Notes: generated by a model from the letters alone, not told the origin. A stretch of 64,000 nucleotides of DNA from Petrolisthes cinctipes (GCA_033782935.1 JAWQEG010000491.1:186001-250000); one strand, 5' to 3'. Numbered from the stretch's first letter, positions 34,625 through 46,659 are shown. Numbers and translations are program-made.

Positions 34625-35504
34625 TATACCTCGTACTGAGAAGGGACTGGACTTGTCCGGTTCCTCATCAGTCTCTTGTTCTTTTTTTTCCCAGACCGGG
34701 TTGATCCAGATATAGGATAGAGTAGTAGCATGCACTGGTGGCTTTTTGTTTTGTTGAAGGCAGTGGGTTTTTGTTTCCCTCCAAAAGTAGAGTAAAATAG
34801 TAATATCTAAGAGTAAAGTAAGGGGACAAAAATCACGCTTTTACAAGACCATTAACTTTCCCTATCTTATTTTCATCTCTCCAAACCCAGTGCTCTCAGG
34901 TCACAAATGATGTTTGTACCTTCACTCACAAAAGAGAGTAAGAGAGAGAGAGAGACAGAGAAAGTAAGAGAGGGAGAGAGAAGAGAAAGGGGTGGAGCTT
35001 AACTAGACCTTCCCTTTTTTTCAAACAGGTAATAATGTATCTAGACATTACTGGCATCTCCAAGTACAGAATGAATATAAACTGACCAAGATAGCTTTAG
35101 TTAGGGACTCAAGATCGAAACAAGACAAGACAGGGCACAAAACTCCCTTAGAATTAATAAATAAAGTAAGTCTTAATTTTACTTACTAAAGTTTATTTCC
35201 AACCTTGACTGAACACCACCACGCCACCGAGCTAGCTACCACAACCAACTACAACAACTCCGGAACAAGGTACTGTACCAGATTCTTCGAAGAGACAAAA
35301 TCAGGATGGGTACAATGTGTTGTTCTTTATTAACAAGATATTTACTACGATGGAAGGAAAGTGTTGGTGGATATTTGATTGTGGCTGTACACTGTGTGAG
35401 GTGACTGAGATGGTCACAAGAAGGATATGAACCTTACTTTGTTATATTAACTATCATAATAATATATGTAAAGAAATGTATGTATAATAATAATGTTTGT
35501 GTGA
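34625..35504. other. Noncoding; GA tract and partial MITE B
   Basis: No gene recognised. A GA-rich microsatellite lies near 34930-34990 and the right half of MITE B at 35310-35388 (GATGGAAGGAAAGTGTTGG to GGCTGTAC). Confidence 0.5.
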
Positions 35505-36066
35505 TTAAGGGGGTGCGGGAGTAGGGGACAGGCTTGGGGGGGGGGGGGACGGGGGGGGGGGGTGCGGGAATAGGGGAACAGGCTTGGGGGGACTAGGGGA
35601 GGGTGGGTTGCGGGAATAGGGGGACAGGCTTGGGGGGGACTAGGGGGGGTGCGGGAATAGGGGGACAGGCTTGGGGGGGGGGGGGAATAGGGGACAGGCT
35701 TGGGGGGGGGAATAGGGGACAGGCTTGGGGGGGGAAATAGGGGACAGGCTTGGGGGGTGCGGGAGTAAGGGGACAGGCTTGGGGGGGGACTGGTGCAGGG
35801 GGTGCGGGAATAGGGGGACAGTCTTGGGGGGGGACTAGGGAGAGGGGGGTGCAGGAATAGGGGGACCGGCTTGGGGGGACTGGGGGGGGGGGTGCGGGAG
35901 TAGGGGGACAGGCTTGGGGGGGGAGGTGCTGGAATAGGGGGACAGGCTTGGGGTGGGTAGAAAGCCTTTCCCATATTCCCGCAGCCCCCTAACCCCCCCC
36001 CCCAAGCCTGTTCCCCTACTCCCGCACCCCCCAAACCCTGTCCTCCCTATTGCCACACCCCCTTAT
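35505..36066. mobile_element. G-rich foldback element F2 (longest)
   Basis: 562 bp. About a dozen head-to-tail GGGAATAGGGGACAGGCTTG units make the left arm, followed by the conserved turn GGGTAGAAAGCC and a short C-rich arm ending CACCCCCTTAT. TTAA lies on the left and TTAT on the right. ORFs here are proline-rich artefacts. Confidence 0.75.
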
Positions 36067-36813
36067 ATTAATGAGTTAAAATTAGGTGTAAAGATACTTC
36101 TCTAGGGAGAAGTGAAGATAGTCTAAGAGGGCAGTGGTGGTAGCAGAAGTAAAAGAAAAAGCTTGGCAAGAATGGAATAGGAATATTGATAGTACAGAAG
36201 GTATAGAAAGAAAATGTTCAAAGTAACAAAGCAAATGAGGAAGGAAAGAAAGGATGTGTTTGTTGGAGCCAGATGTGTTAAAGATGAAAACACAAGCATT
36301 TTGAGGGAGGAGCAAGTGGTGAAGGAGAGATGGAGGAAGTATTTTCAGGAACTGCTAAATGAGGAAAACCCTTATGAAATAGATGATGTAGACAAAGTAG
36401 AAGGGCCAGTGGAAGAGGTTACTGAAGAGAAGGTCAAACGTGTAATGGATAAGATGAAACTAGGGAAGGCGCCAGGACCATCAGGATTGACAGTCCATAT
36501 AATGAAGGGATCTGGTCACATTGGGATCAGAGGGGTGACAAAAGTGTTCAAACAAGTACAGGAAGAGGAGGAGATGCCAGAGGAATGGGGTGAGAGTTTT
36601 ACAATCTCTATTTATAAAGGGAAAGGAGATGCTTTGTATTGCTGAAAATACAGGGGAGTGAGGCTACTGGAACATGGAATGAAGCTATGGGAGAAGGTAC
36701 TGGAGTACAGATTGAGGAAGTTAGTTAGGATTGATGAGTGCCAGTTTGGTTTTCAAAAGGGAAAGTCAACGATAGATGCAATATTTATAATGAGGCAATA
36801 TACAGGAGAAGTA

Positions 36814-37379
36814 GGGCCCAGTGGGGCTGACTTTAGTCTCTGTGAATATTAGTTATCCCCCACAGGGCTAGAATAAAGATTGTTGTAGGATCTGGTCACT
36901 TTCTAGTGGATTTGACGAGATCTGCCCACATGGATTAAAAACCCACGTGAGGTGTACTGCAACCGGACGCCTTTTTTTTTTTTTTTTTTTTTTTTCACTG
37001 CTGTGTGGGCCGCCAGCACACGGGGGTGCATTTCCCTTTGCATGCAGCAGTGTAAACTCCCTCCCCCTTATGGTCCCTTCAGGGCTGGTCTCATGGAAGG
37101 TACGGCCCCACTTGTAGCTCTTGTGGTAACGTGGACTTGGGCCCACAGCACTGGCTGTGGGATCAAAGCCTTCCCCCCAATCTCCCTGGCGGTCGGAGGC
37201 CCCCAGACTCCCTGTTCCAGTAAGCTCTGGTCCCATTTCCTTGGGATGTGCTTCGGTAGCCCAGACATATAGGGCCAGCCCCTCCTTTATTTTAATTTGT
37301 TTTTTCACTGCGACCAGAGTGTACCAGGGGTTTGTGGGGTAGGAGGCCATTCTGCCCCGGGAGAACATCAACAACAACA
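36814..37379 (+). mobile_element. SINE-like insertion with 12-bp duplication
   Basis: 566 bp ending GGGAGAACATCAACAACAAC and flanked by ACAGGAGAAGTA (36802-36813 and 37380-37391). It contains a 25-base poly-T, a GC-rich body (GGCGGTCGGAGGCCCCCAG; TGGGATGTGCTTCGGTAGCC) and the conserved end GTGTACCAGGGGTTTGTGGG. Related copies: 44328-44540 and the tail at 10395-10485. Noncoding. The target duplication shows it moved as a unit by LINE machinery. Confidence 0.75.
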
Positions 37380-37909
37380 ACAGGAGAAGTATGCAGAGAA
37401 GAAAATGTTGTATAATGTTTTTTGTAGATCTGGAGAAGGCATTTGATAGAGTTCCAAGAGTGGCAATCAGATGAGCTTTAAGGAGACAAAAAGTTCCAGA
37501 GATGCTGATAAATTTGGTGATGGCTTTGTATGTGAACACCAGATCAAGAGTTAAGACTGGAGTAGGAATATCAGATGAGTTTGAGATAAAGGTGGGAGTT
37601 CATGAAGGATCAGCCCTGAGTCCTTTGTTCTTTATTGTGGTAATGGAAGAAGTGACAAGGGAAGAGAGAGAAGGGAGGGTTGTGGTGAGTTGATATAATA
37701 CTGATGATCTGGTGATAATGACAAGGAGTGAAGAAGAAGAAATGGTTGATAGGTTCAACAGATGGTAAAAGTGGAATGGAAAGGAGAGGCTTGAAGATAA
37801 ATATGAAGAGAAGACCCAAGTGTTGGTTATAGGAAAGGAACCTATGGAGAGACAACACAGGGGAAGGTTTCTATGTATAGCTATTGTGACAGAGTGGTGA
37901 TGATGGGTG

Positions 37910-38125
37910 TTAAGGGGGTGCAGGAATAGGGGGACAGGCTTGGGGGTGGTTTAGGGGGGTGCAGGAGTAGGGGACAGGCTTGGGGGGTGCGGGAGTAGGG
38001 GGACAGGCTTGGGGGGGGGGTTTAGGGGGGTGAGGGAATAGGGGACAGGCTTTCTACCCATCCCAAGCCTGTTCCCCTATTCCCGCACCCCCCAAGACTG
38101 TCCCCCTACCCCCGCACCCCCTTAA
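37910..38125. mobile_element. G-rich foldback element F3
   Basis: TTAA at both ends. The turn is in reverse orientation (GGCTTTCTACCCATCCC). Inserted into the decayed RTE at 36095-38895. Confidence 0.75.
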
Positions 38126-38895
38126 CTCCATATTTTATAGTGGTTGTAACTATTGGTTTTACTTGAGGTGTTGTGGGTTGAGGAATGTGAATCAGGCAGG
38201 AGAAAACTACAAGTGTCCAGAATGTGACAGAGGTGGGAGAGAAGCAGAGGCTGGGGGGGGGGGATGGAGGAAGTAAGTTTACACATTGTTGTCGATCAGT
38301 TTTGTTGTTACCTATATGGGGGATATACTGTGTTGTGAGTCTGTAGTGAAGGCTGCAGTGACAACAACAACAATAGCAGCTGCATGGCAACAAAAGTGGA
38401 GAGAAATTACAGAGTTGCAGGACAAAGGTGTATGTATGTATGTATGGTGACTTGTGTGAGATGAATGTTACTGTATGTATGGTGTGGAAACGTGGCCAGT
38501 AAATAAAGAAGCTGAGAGAAAGATAAAGCAAAATTATTATATAATGGTGAGATATATGTCACATGTGAGATGGGAAGATAGGGTATTAAATGACTAGGTG
38601 TTAAGAATATGTGATGTGACAGATGTGTTAAATGTGTTAAGGAGGTTTACACTGAGATGGTTTGGTCATGTCAAGAGAAGGGAGGAGGGCCATATAATGA
38701 GAAGATCTATTGAGCTATAAGTACCAGGGAGAAGATCAGTGTGAAGGCCAAGGAAAACCTGGAAGTGTTGTGTGAACACTAAATATTGAAGTAGAAAATG
38801 ATGTGTATGACTGAAGGGAGTGGGAGAAACTCATGGCTCATCCAGCCCCTTAAGGGAATTGGTATGTTAAATGTAGATGATGATGATGATGATAT

Positions 38896-39918
38896 CATCA
38901 TATTTAGTCCCATATCATAGATAAAATAATTAACCTAACCATATGAGAATACAAACAAACACATGACAAATTAATTAACCTTTTCTAGGTAATGATTCCA
39001 GCAAATTCCAGTCAAAAATACAACCTGTAATATTGCTATACACTGGCAATCCACAATACCCAGACCACCTGAGTCAAAGTGTAAGATTCAAAGCAGACAG
39101 TTTCAGGACAACACCCAAACCATCACCATGACACACATACACACACACACAGCCCACCTGAGTCAAAGCATGAGATCTGAAGCAGGTGGTTTCTGGATGA
39201 CAGCCCACTCCAACAATCACCAAGACACACACACACACACACCATGGGTACTACAGGTGAGGAACTCTTGTCATCACATCTTCACCAAATGGCTGTAATG
39301 ACAATATTAACATTAATAATTTGGTGTAGGCAAATGAACAGGTATTGTCCAAGACAGATATCTATGTACACACACACACTATAGATAGATAGATAGACAA
39401 TATTAACATTAATTTGGTGTAGGAAAATTTTCAAGTATTGCCCCAGACAGATATCTATGTACACACACAGGGATATATTGAGCAAATCTGTCCTGAGAAG
39501 ACAAAGAAAGAGGTGCTAGTGTGGTGAACCCTTTAGGGAATAAGATAGTGTTGGAAAATTCTTGGCTACAGATCCTCCAAACTGTGCCATATAACAAACT
39601 AGGTCAGTGTTGGTGGTACATTATAGCAGAGAGTAAAGGAATATGTAGCCTCCAATTATCAACACAATCACTTCCCTTAATTGTACCATATTCAAGTGGA
39701 AGGTAAATAACATCCAGTACCCCACAAACACACACACTCTCTCTCTCTCTCTTACACACACATCCTGTACCACAATAATAATGACACTGGTTCCTTTGTA
39801 TGGTCACTTGAAAAGAAAAATACTTTTCATATTAATAATATACTATTCTCAGGTCCATGTAATAATCTACACTGTACTCTAAGAATACCAACAACCCAAT
39901 GAGCATGACATTACAGTA
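38896..39918. other. Noncoding; two local tandem duplications
   Basis: A ~116-bp unit (CCACCTGAGTCAAAG start) occurs twice at 39062-39240. A ~115-bp unit (ACAATATTAACATTAAT; GACAGATATCTATGTACACA) occurs twice at 39300-39472. No gene seen. Confidence 0.55.
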
Positions 39919-40145
39919 TGAAGGGGGTGCGGGAGTAGGGGACAGGCTTGGGGGGGTTTGGGGGGTGCGGGAATAGGGGGACAGGCTTGGGGTGGGTAGA
40001 AAGCCCGTCCCCTATTCCCGCACCCCCCCCCCAAGCCTGTTCCCCTACTCCCGCACCCCTTAAACCTCCCCCCAAGCCTGTCTCCTACTCCTGCACCCCC
40101 CTAAACTCCCCCCAAGCCTGTCCCCATATTCCCTCACCCCCTTAA
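39919..40145. mobile_element. G-rich foldback element F4
   Basis: Left border TGAA (a TTAA with one change), right border TTAA. One G-rich arm, turn GGGTAGAAAGCCCG, then three C-rich units. The clearest example of the unit order in this family. Confidence 0.75.
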
Positions 40146-40521
40146 AATTATTTGTCATCATATTCACATAGCAGCATGTCAAACAACAATCTCACATCAG
40201 TAACAGAAAGGTGGAAGCAGAGAAAAGAGTAGCAGGCATGGTGGCTGCTAATTCACAGTTTTTTCAATGGCTGGGTATGTTATTAATTTATATTTTTTGC
40301 TTTCTTTTTTACTTTCTGGAGAAAAGAAAACTGATAATGATGGTTTCTATGCACAAAAACCATCACTGAGCATTCTCATTTACTCAAAAAGGTTGTTTCC
40401 ATGTGAAAGTGGGGGGATATCTTTTGGTAAGAGTGTACATCAAAAAAATTAGTCCCATGAGACAAGAATAAACACATTGAAATTGAACTACCTTTCATAA
40501 TTATAGTTTGAAATTATATTA

Positions 40522-40682
40522 TTAAGGTGGTAATTCTTTTTTGGAATGTTGGAGTGCCTTGATTCCTAAAAAGTATGCCAGGAAACAGGAACAGAAGAGT
40601 AAAAATAATAGTGTTCTGTTGATTGGAATAGTTTGGAGGATTCAGTTGCTCCAGATTTACCAACACAAAACTCCCCCCTTAA
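40522..40682 (+). mobile_element. MITE family M, copy 2
   Basis: 161 bp from TTAAGGTGGTAATTC to AACTCCCCCCTTAA, nearly collinear with copy 1 at 20839-21000. Confidence 0.75.
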
Positions 40683-40870
40683 GGATTTATATGTGTAAAA
40701 TCATAGGTGTAATGTAACAGTACAGTAAAGAAGTTTCAGTTTCAGTACAGTACTCTGGAACTTGTCTTAATAATAATAATATACTCATGCTTGGCTGATG
40801 AAATGTTATATTCTCTACTTAAATTACACAAATCCTGACATTCCAACGATATTTTGCTCAATGTGCATAC

Positions 40871-40907
<37 letters not shown>

Positions 40908-41214
40908 TATAAACAATGAAAGAATGAAGATAGTAGTGTATGTATGCCTGCCACCACCTGGGAGAAATGTAATCAGGTCAACCAACTCCTTCCCAGTAGT
41001 GATGTCATTACAACGGGAAATTTTTGCTGGGTATAGTCAGGGTCAAAAGTGCTGCATTGGGGGGTGACTGAAAGTGAGCCATGAGAGTGAACCTTATCAA
41101 CCATTCATTATTACACACACCAACAGTTATAGTTTCACACCATTTATTGAGGCTGTTTTCATTGGTGTTGCAGGACTATTGACCCTGACTGTATAGGATA
41201 GTACAGAGCTGGTG
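40683..41214. other. Noncoding; A/TA microsatellite
   Basis: An A-run followed by (TA)n lies at 40870-40910. No gene recognised in this stretch. Confidence 0.5.
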
Positions 41215-41610
41215 TTAAGGGGTTGTGGGAGTAGGGGACAAACTTGGGGGGGGGTTTGGGGGGTGCGGGAATTGGGGGACAGGCTTGGGGGGTGCGGGAG
41301 TAGGGGGACAGGCTTGGGGGGTGCGGGAGTAGGGGGACAGGCTTGGGGGGTGCGGGAGTAGGGGGACAGGCTTGGGGGGTGTGGGAATAGGGGGACAGGC
41401 TTGGGGGGTGCGGGAGTAGGGGACAGGCTTGGGGGGTGCGGGAGTAGGGGGACAGGCTTGGGGGGTGCGGGAGTAGGGGGACAGGCTTGGGGGTGTGTGG
41501 GAATAGGGGGATAGGCTTTGGGTGTGTAGAAAGCTTGTCCCCTATTCCCGCACCCCCCAAAACACCCCCCAAGCCTGTCCCCTACTCCCGCACCCCCCTA
41601 AACCCCTCCA
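41215..41610. mobile_element. G-rich foldback element F5
   Basis: TTAA on the left. Eight or more near-identical 29-base units (GTGCGGGAGTAGGGGGACAG) run head to tail, then the turn GTGTGTAGAAAGC and a C-rich arm. The right border is less clear (ends about CACCCCCCTAAACCCC). Confidence 0.7.
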
Positions 41611-42300
41611 AAGTTGTGTCACCTTAATATAAAGTTGACATACAGTCTGTTATTGTATGGTAGTAAATGTGGACCAACTCACTCCCTCCAACCAAACTAT
41701 TACAACCAACAACAACAAATATATCAATGTAATTCCATAAGCACTTACTGTTGTTGTTGATGTTGTTGTTGTTGTTATAGTTATAGTTGTAGTTCCTCAA
41801 GGTGTCTGGCCAAGCATCCCCAGAGCTCCTATAGTAAATGCTGCTGTTGTTGTTGTTGTTGTTGTTGTTATTGATGGTTGTACTGTTGTTGTTGTTGTTG
41901 TTGATGGAAGGAAGAACACAGTGGACAACAAACAAACAATGAAGGTTCCTTAGTCTCTTGTACAACTCCACAACTCTGTATCAAATTACAACCTATTTAA
42001 TTTATGGATGAAGTTACTTCTATATCTCTTGTCTCTATTACAACTCCACTCCACAACTCTCTATATTACAACTCCACTCTACAACTCTGTAATAACAAAA
42101 TACAACCTATTTAATTTATGGATGCACAAAGATAAGTGAAGAAATGCATTAAGGTTAATTCATCTGTAAAGTAAACAAATAAATTAGTGTTAAGGTGATA
42201 TATAAATAATAAGAAATCTGGAGCAAATGATTCCTCCAAACTACATACATACATACATACAAACTGTATATTATATAAATCATACTGGCCAATTAGGTTA
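41611..42300. other. Noncoding; LINE/SINE tail in mirror orientation
   Basis: (TTG)n with AGTTCCTCAAGGTGTCTGGC at 41750-41830 is the mirror of the (AAC)n tail at 14568-14668. Duplicated ACAACTCCACTCYACAACTC blocks lie at 42030-42090. No gene. Confidence 0.5.
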
Positions 42301-42377
42301 ATATTATTATTATTACTATTATTATTATAATTGTTTTTATTATTACTATTATTATTACTATTATTATTACTACTACT

Positions 42378-42408
<31 letters not shown>

Positions 42409-42475
42409 CTATTATTATTTTTATTATTACTATTACTATTATTATTACTATCATTATTATTATTATTATTGAGTG
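42300..42475. repeat. ATT/ACT triplet microsatellite
   Basis: Imperfect triplet repeat of TAT/ATT with interspersed ACT. The ORFs in it (poly-Leu or poly-Asn) are artefacts. Confidence 0.9.
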
Positions 42476-42745
42476 GTACTGTACTTAAACATTTAATACA
42501 ATCTTTAACAAAACACAAACAGCTGCTTACATTTCATAAGTTAACAGAAATAGATTGAGAAAACAAAATGTAAGTACAGTACTGTACATGAGAAGACTAA
42601 AGAGAATTACTGATTCTAGATCATTTTTCTCAATGTAGGTTAAAGGATAAATTCTATGTTAATAAAAATTTAACCAACAGCTCACATCTTAGATCATAGG
42701 ATTAGACTTAACTCAAATAATGTAAAAATCACCATTATTCTAGAC

Positions 42746-43375
42746 CAGTGGTTCTCAAACTTTTCCAACTAACAGAACCCTTTGACATATGCTGGTACTT
42801 GGAGGAACCCTCAGTGACCCCCTCACCAAATATAGGTGGAACCCTTCCCAATACACATACACACACACGACTAAATGAAAGTGTGGAACCCTTCCCAATA
42901 CAAATACACACACACGACTAAATGAAAGTGTGGAACCCTTCCCAATACACATACACACACACACGACTAAATGAAAGTGTGGAACCCTTCCCAATACACA
43001 TACACACACACGACTAAATGAAAGTATGGAACCCTTCCCAATACAAATACACACACACGACTAAATGAAAGTGTGGAACCCTTCCCAATACACATACACA
43101 CACACGACTAAATGAAAGTGTGGAACCCTTCCCAATACACATACACACACACGACTAAATGAAAGTGTGGAATCCTTCCCAATACACATACACACACACC
43201 ACTAAATGAAAGTGCAAAGTTTAGTACTCACCATCACAATTCTTACCTCTCTCTCTCTCTCTCTCTCAAATGCAAAATATTTTATTTAATCCATTCGTGG
43301 TCAAATAAATAAATAAATATAATTTTTTGCCACGGAGCCCTGGGGTTCTGTGGAACACAGTTTGAGAACCATCAG
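42746..43375. mobile_element. hAT-like MITE with internal minisatellite
   Basis: Ends CAGTGGTTCTCAAACTTT and GTTTGAGAACCATCAG are the hAT (Charlie-type) signature. Inside, about eight copies of a 47-bp unit (GGAACCCTTCCCAATACACA; CGACTAAATGAAAGTGT) fill 42838-43215. A clear 8-bp duplication was not found. Noncoding. Confidence 0.75.
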
Positions 43376-43612
43376 TACTTTTTTTTAATATTATCTGATC
43401 TTTAACTTCTGTCTTGTGGGGAAATATTTGCTGTGCTTAGTTTTAAAAGTGTCTGGCAATCATAAGAAAATGTACAGTAAGAGGAAGGAAATATAGTTTG
43501 ACCAAATGATACAAGAAAATGTACAGTGTTGGGCAGAAGTGGTGTTGCCTTCCCTGCTTCACCAAGACAACACAGTATTCATAGACTCCAGAAATACATA
43601 CTTTTTATACAC

Positions 43613-43869
43613 TTAAGGGGGTGCGGGAATAAGGGGACAGGCTTGGGGGGGTGTGGGAATAGGAGACAGGCTTGGGGGGGGGTTTAGGGGGTGCGGGAAT
43701 AGGGGACAGGCTTGGGAGGGGTTTGCGGGGTGCGGGAATAGGGGACAGGCTTTCTACCCCCCCCAAGCCTGTCCCCCTATTCCCGCACCCCCCCCCCCCA
43801 AGCCTGTCCCCTACTTCTGCACCCCCCTAACCCCCCCCCAGCCTGTCCCCTACTCCCACACCCCCTTAA
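43613..43869. mobile_element. G-rich foldback element F6
   Basis: Perfect TTAA on both sides (43613-43616, 43866-43869). Four G-rich units, turn GGCTTTCTACCCCCCCC, three C-rich units. Confidence 0.78.
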
Positions 43870-44010
43870 TAATCTGGAGTCTATGAACTTCGTGTGCCTC
43901 GGTGAAGCAAGTGAGGCGACAGGACTTTTGCCGCCAACTGTACAGTATATTGTTTACCTGGTTAGTGAGTGTGAGGTAATGAAGAGTACAGAGTGTGGTA
44001 CCAAAGCTGT

Positions 44011-44100
44011 ATACCACTCCCTTGTATACCACTCCCTTGTATACCACTCCATTGTATACCACTCCATTGTATACCACTCCCTTGTATACCACTCCATCCA
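44011..44100 (+). repeat. 15-bp minisatellite, 6 copies
   Basis: ATACCACTCCCTTGT repeated six times with C/A variation at one position. Multiple-of-three length gives spurious ORFs on both strands. Confidence 0.9.
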
Positions 44101-44129
44101 TCGGTACTAAGGAAATGCCGGCCCTCAAA

Positions 44130-44545
44130 AACTTCAGTGTGGTTGTGGTTGTTGTTGTTGTTGTTGTAGTTCCTCAAGGTGTCTGGCCGAACAGCCCCAA
44201 GCTCCTGAGGCAGTGTGGGTCAACAGTAATGCCATCTGGTGAAGGTGTACATCACCTGTATGAGTCAGGAAGGAAGAAGGAAGATGTAAACAATGACCAT
44301 ATAATGACAACTCCAACATAAGACACAAAGACCTTCCCCCCAGACTCCCTGGTCCAGTAAGCTGTGGTCCCATTACCCTGGGATGTGCTTCAGTAGCCCA
44401 CACATATAGGGACATACAGACATATAGGGACATACAGCCCCTCCTTTATTTTAATTTGTTTTTTCACTGTGACCAGAGTGTACCAGGGGTGTGTGGGGCA
44501 GGAAGCCATTCTGCCCTGGGACAACAACAACATAAGACAACATTT
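44130..44545 (+). mobile_element. SINE/LINE tails, second copy of the (AAC)n family
   Basis: 44140-44215 is the mirrored (AAC)n tail with AGTTCCTCAAGGTGTCTGGC. 44328-44540 matches the 3' part of the insertion at 36814 (CTCCCTGGTCCAGTAAGCTG; GTGTACCAGGGGTGTGTGGG) and ends ACAACAACAACAT. Noncoding. Confidence 0.6.
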
Positions 44546-45547
44546 TTTTCTGGCACTACACTTGTTCAATAGATACAGTACTGGTACACCTCACCACCTC
44601 AGATGAATACTGTATTATCATATACACAGAAACAACTGTTAGCCTTCTCACCAGCCACAGAAACTCCAGAGAGAGAGAGAATGAGGAAATTATAAATGAT
44701 TGAGAGAGAGAGAGAGAGAGAGAATAGGACTGACAGGAAAGGTTGAATCTGAGTCAGTACTGAAGTATGCTGAAGGGAATGATAGGATGGACTCTCATCA
44801 ACGGTAACATTCAGCAACTCATAAACAAGTGTTCTGTTACAAAGGTCCAACACAAGTGATGTACAGTCTGTGTCAATAATAATCATCCACATATGGGTAT
44901 CTCAAACAATTTACTGTGTAATGTTTTCACGTTCACATAATAATATTATTGTTTTAAGTAGTGTGTAGCTGCTTGTATGAAATTAAAAGGTAGTAGTTAA
45001 CGTGTGTGTGTATGTTATTGTTTTAAGTAGTGTGTAGCTGCTTGTATTAAATTAAAAGATGGTAGTTAACCTATTTATTGGAAAGTTTATCAGCTAAGGA
45101 ACAGAGGGAAGCTGTCAAACTTTTACGTGAGTTACCCCTATATGGATGATTATATTTGACAATGACTGTATGTTTACTAACTGGTACTCCCTCAGGCTGT
45201 AGTAAATAATATGGATGCCACATTTAATATCTTGAAAAATATATTACAGTTACAGTTATCATAATATCATAATATTATCATTAGCCTAAGTTTCCTGGGA
45301 ACAGAAAAATATTATTGTATATCATAATATTATCATTAGCCTATTTTTGTTCATCTAGTCCTGTTTCCTGGCATACTTTGGAGGAATCAAGGCACTCCAA
45401 TGTACCAAAAAAGAATTACCACCTTAAACACCTAAGTCCAACCATTCACCAAAGCAATAATAATTACTGAAAATAAAGAGAAGTGACTCACAAAAACTAA
45501 GTGTTGGTGAACCTGGGATGGAAATGTTGCACGTCACCCTCAAATTC

Positions 45548-45592
<45 letters not shown>

Positions 45593-46254
45593 CTAGTTAT
45601 TTGTTTGTCAGAAGTGCCAGTTCTTCCAATTAACTGGAATGCAATGGCGCTCCAGTCTTCAATTTAATAAAAGGTTAATTAAAGCAGAAAATTGTCAAGA
45701 TACTAATTAAAACAGGGTTCTTCCTCACTAAAAAGAATGTGTAAATATTTCACTGTCAGTAAAAATACATAAAATTAGACATGATTAATACTGATTATAA
45801 TTGATTAAAATTGATAGTGAACAATGTATGGTTATGGTGTGTTGAAGTGTGTACTGTAAATGCCTAAAGTGCCTTCACAAATGTCATACTGTAAAAATAC
45901 ATGACATTTCATACAGTCACGTACCAATTTTGGTTTGTCTGTATATGTGACGACATTAAAGTTTATTTATGGATTAGAACTGTATGCTGTAGCACCTGCA
46001 AATCTCTGTCGTTTTCCGAATAACATTTTCAACTTATATCCACGAGAATCATTTACAGGTATGATTTGTCTATATCAATAAATTAATGTTAGAATATTGC
46101 CATGCTTTAGTAATGCTTAAAGATATCTTAGTACTGTGCATTCCAAAAGAAAACTAAACTGCATACCTAACACAGAATTTGAACAGCACATTAAAAATAC
46201 AGTACACTTTTTTGTACTGTACATGTATGTAATGGCCGGACCTGAGAGTTAAAG
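44546..46254. other. Noncoding; local duplication, AAT repeat, MITE M end
   Basis: A 63-bp unit (TTATTGTTTTAAGTAGTGTG) is duplicated at 44949-45071. MITE M right half lies at 45355-45424 (ends ATTACCACCTTAA). (AAT)n lies at 45553-45592. No gene recognised. Confidence 0.5.
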
Positions 46255-46350
46255 GCAGAATTTGAAAGCCACGCCAGTGGAGTACTCTTATGGCTTACCC
46301 GGTAGAAGCCCTGCCTGAGATTTCTCTGGTCCGGGGTTCGATTCCTCATG
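46255..46350 (+). mobile_element. tRNA-like sequence, probable SINE head
   Basis: TGGCTTACCCGGTAGAAGC resembles an A box and GGGGTTCGATTCC a B box, about 45 bases apart. The arms do not fold into a full cloverleaf, so a tRNA-derived SINE or tRNA relic is more likely than a gene. Confidence 0.45.
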
Positions 46351-46443
46351 GGTACGACTAGAATTTAAATGGATCAATTTCTGGGTCTGACTTACTTGGG
46401 TGATTTGATTCTTCCTTGCTTGATTGATTTGGATTATTACATG

Positions 46444-46659
46444 TACAGTTGGCCACACATGAAGATGGTGGGGCTCGTTACTTGTGAGGCAGCTACAAAG
46501 GGTAGAAAGGGAACAAAAGTTGTAGTTTGTTGACAGGCAGACAGTAAAATATTATTACTGTCTGCTTGTCAACAAACTATAACTTTTGCTAATTTTCCTT
46601 CCTGTTGTGGTTACCTCACAAGAAGTGAGGCGTACCAGCTTCATGTGTGGCCAACTGTA
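46444..46659. mobile_element. Near-palindromic MITE (TACAGTTGGCCACACATGAA)
   Basis: 216 bp that fold almost end to end: TACAGTTGGCCACACATGAA against TTCATGTGTGGCCAACTGTA, and the inner GTAGTTTGTTGACAGGCAGA against its mirror, with a centre AAATATTATT. TA borders. Noncoding. Confidence 0.8.

Larger units (their letters stand above)
36095..38895 (+). mobile_element. Decayed RTE-type LINE with (ATG)n tail
   Basis: Reads VKERWRKYFQELLNEENPYE, then MKLGKAPGPSGLTVHIMKG, YKGKGDALYC (stop), and CQFGFQKGKSTIDAIFIMRQ up to 36802. It resumes after an insertion with DLEKAFDRVPR-like sequence at 37425 and VGVHEGSALSPLFFIVVMEE at 37590. The region near 38650 encodes LRWFGHVKRREEG. It ends in a GATGATGATGATG tail near 38878-38895. 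A different RTE family from the TAGA-tailed elements. It is broken by stops, the insertion at 36814-37379 and the foldback element at 37910-38125. Confidence 0.75.

Noticed and set aside
35447..36034. Proline-rich 195-residue minus-strand ORF
   Set aside because: Encoded by the C-rich strand of a foldback repeat; unit slippage and variable G-runs would destroy any frame.
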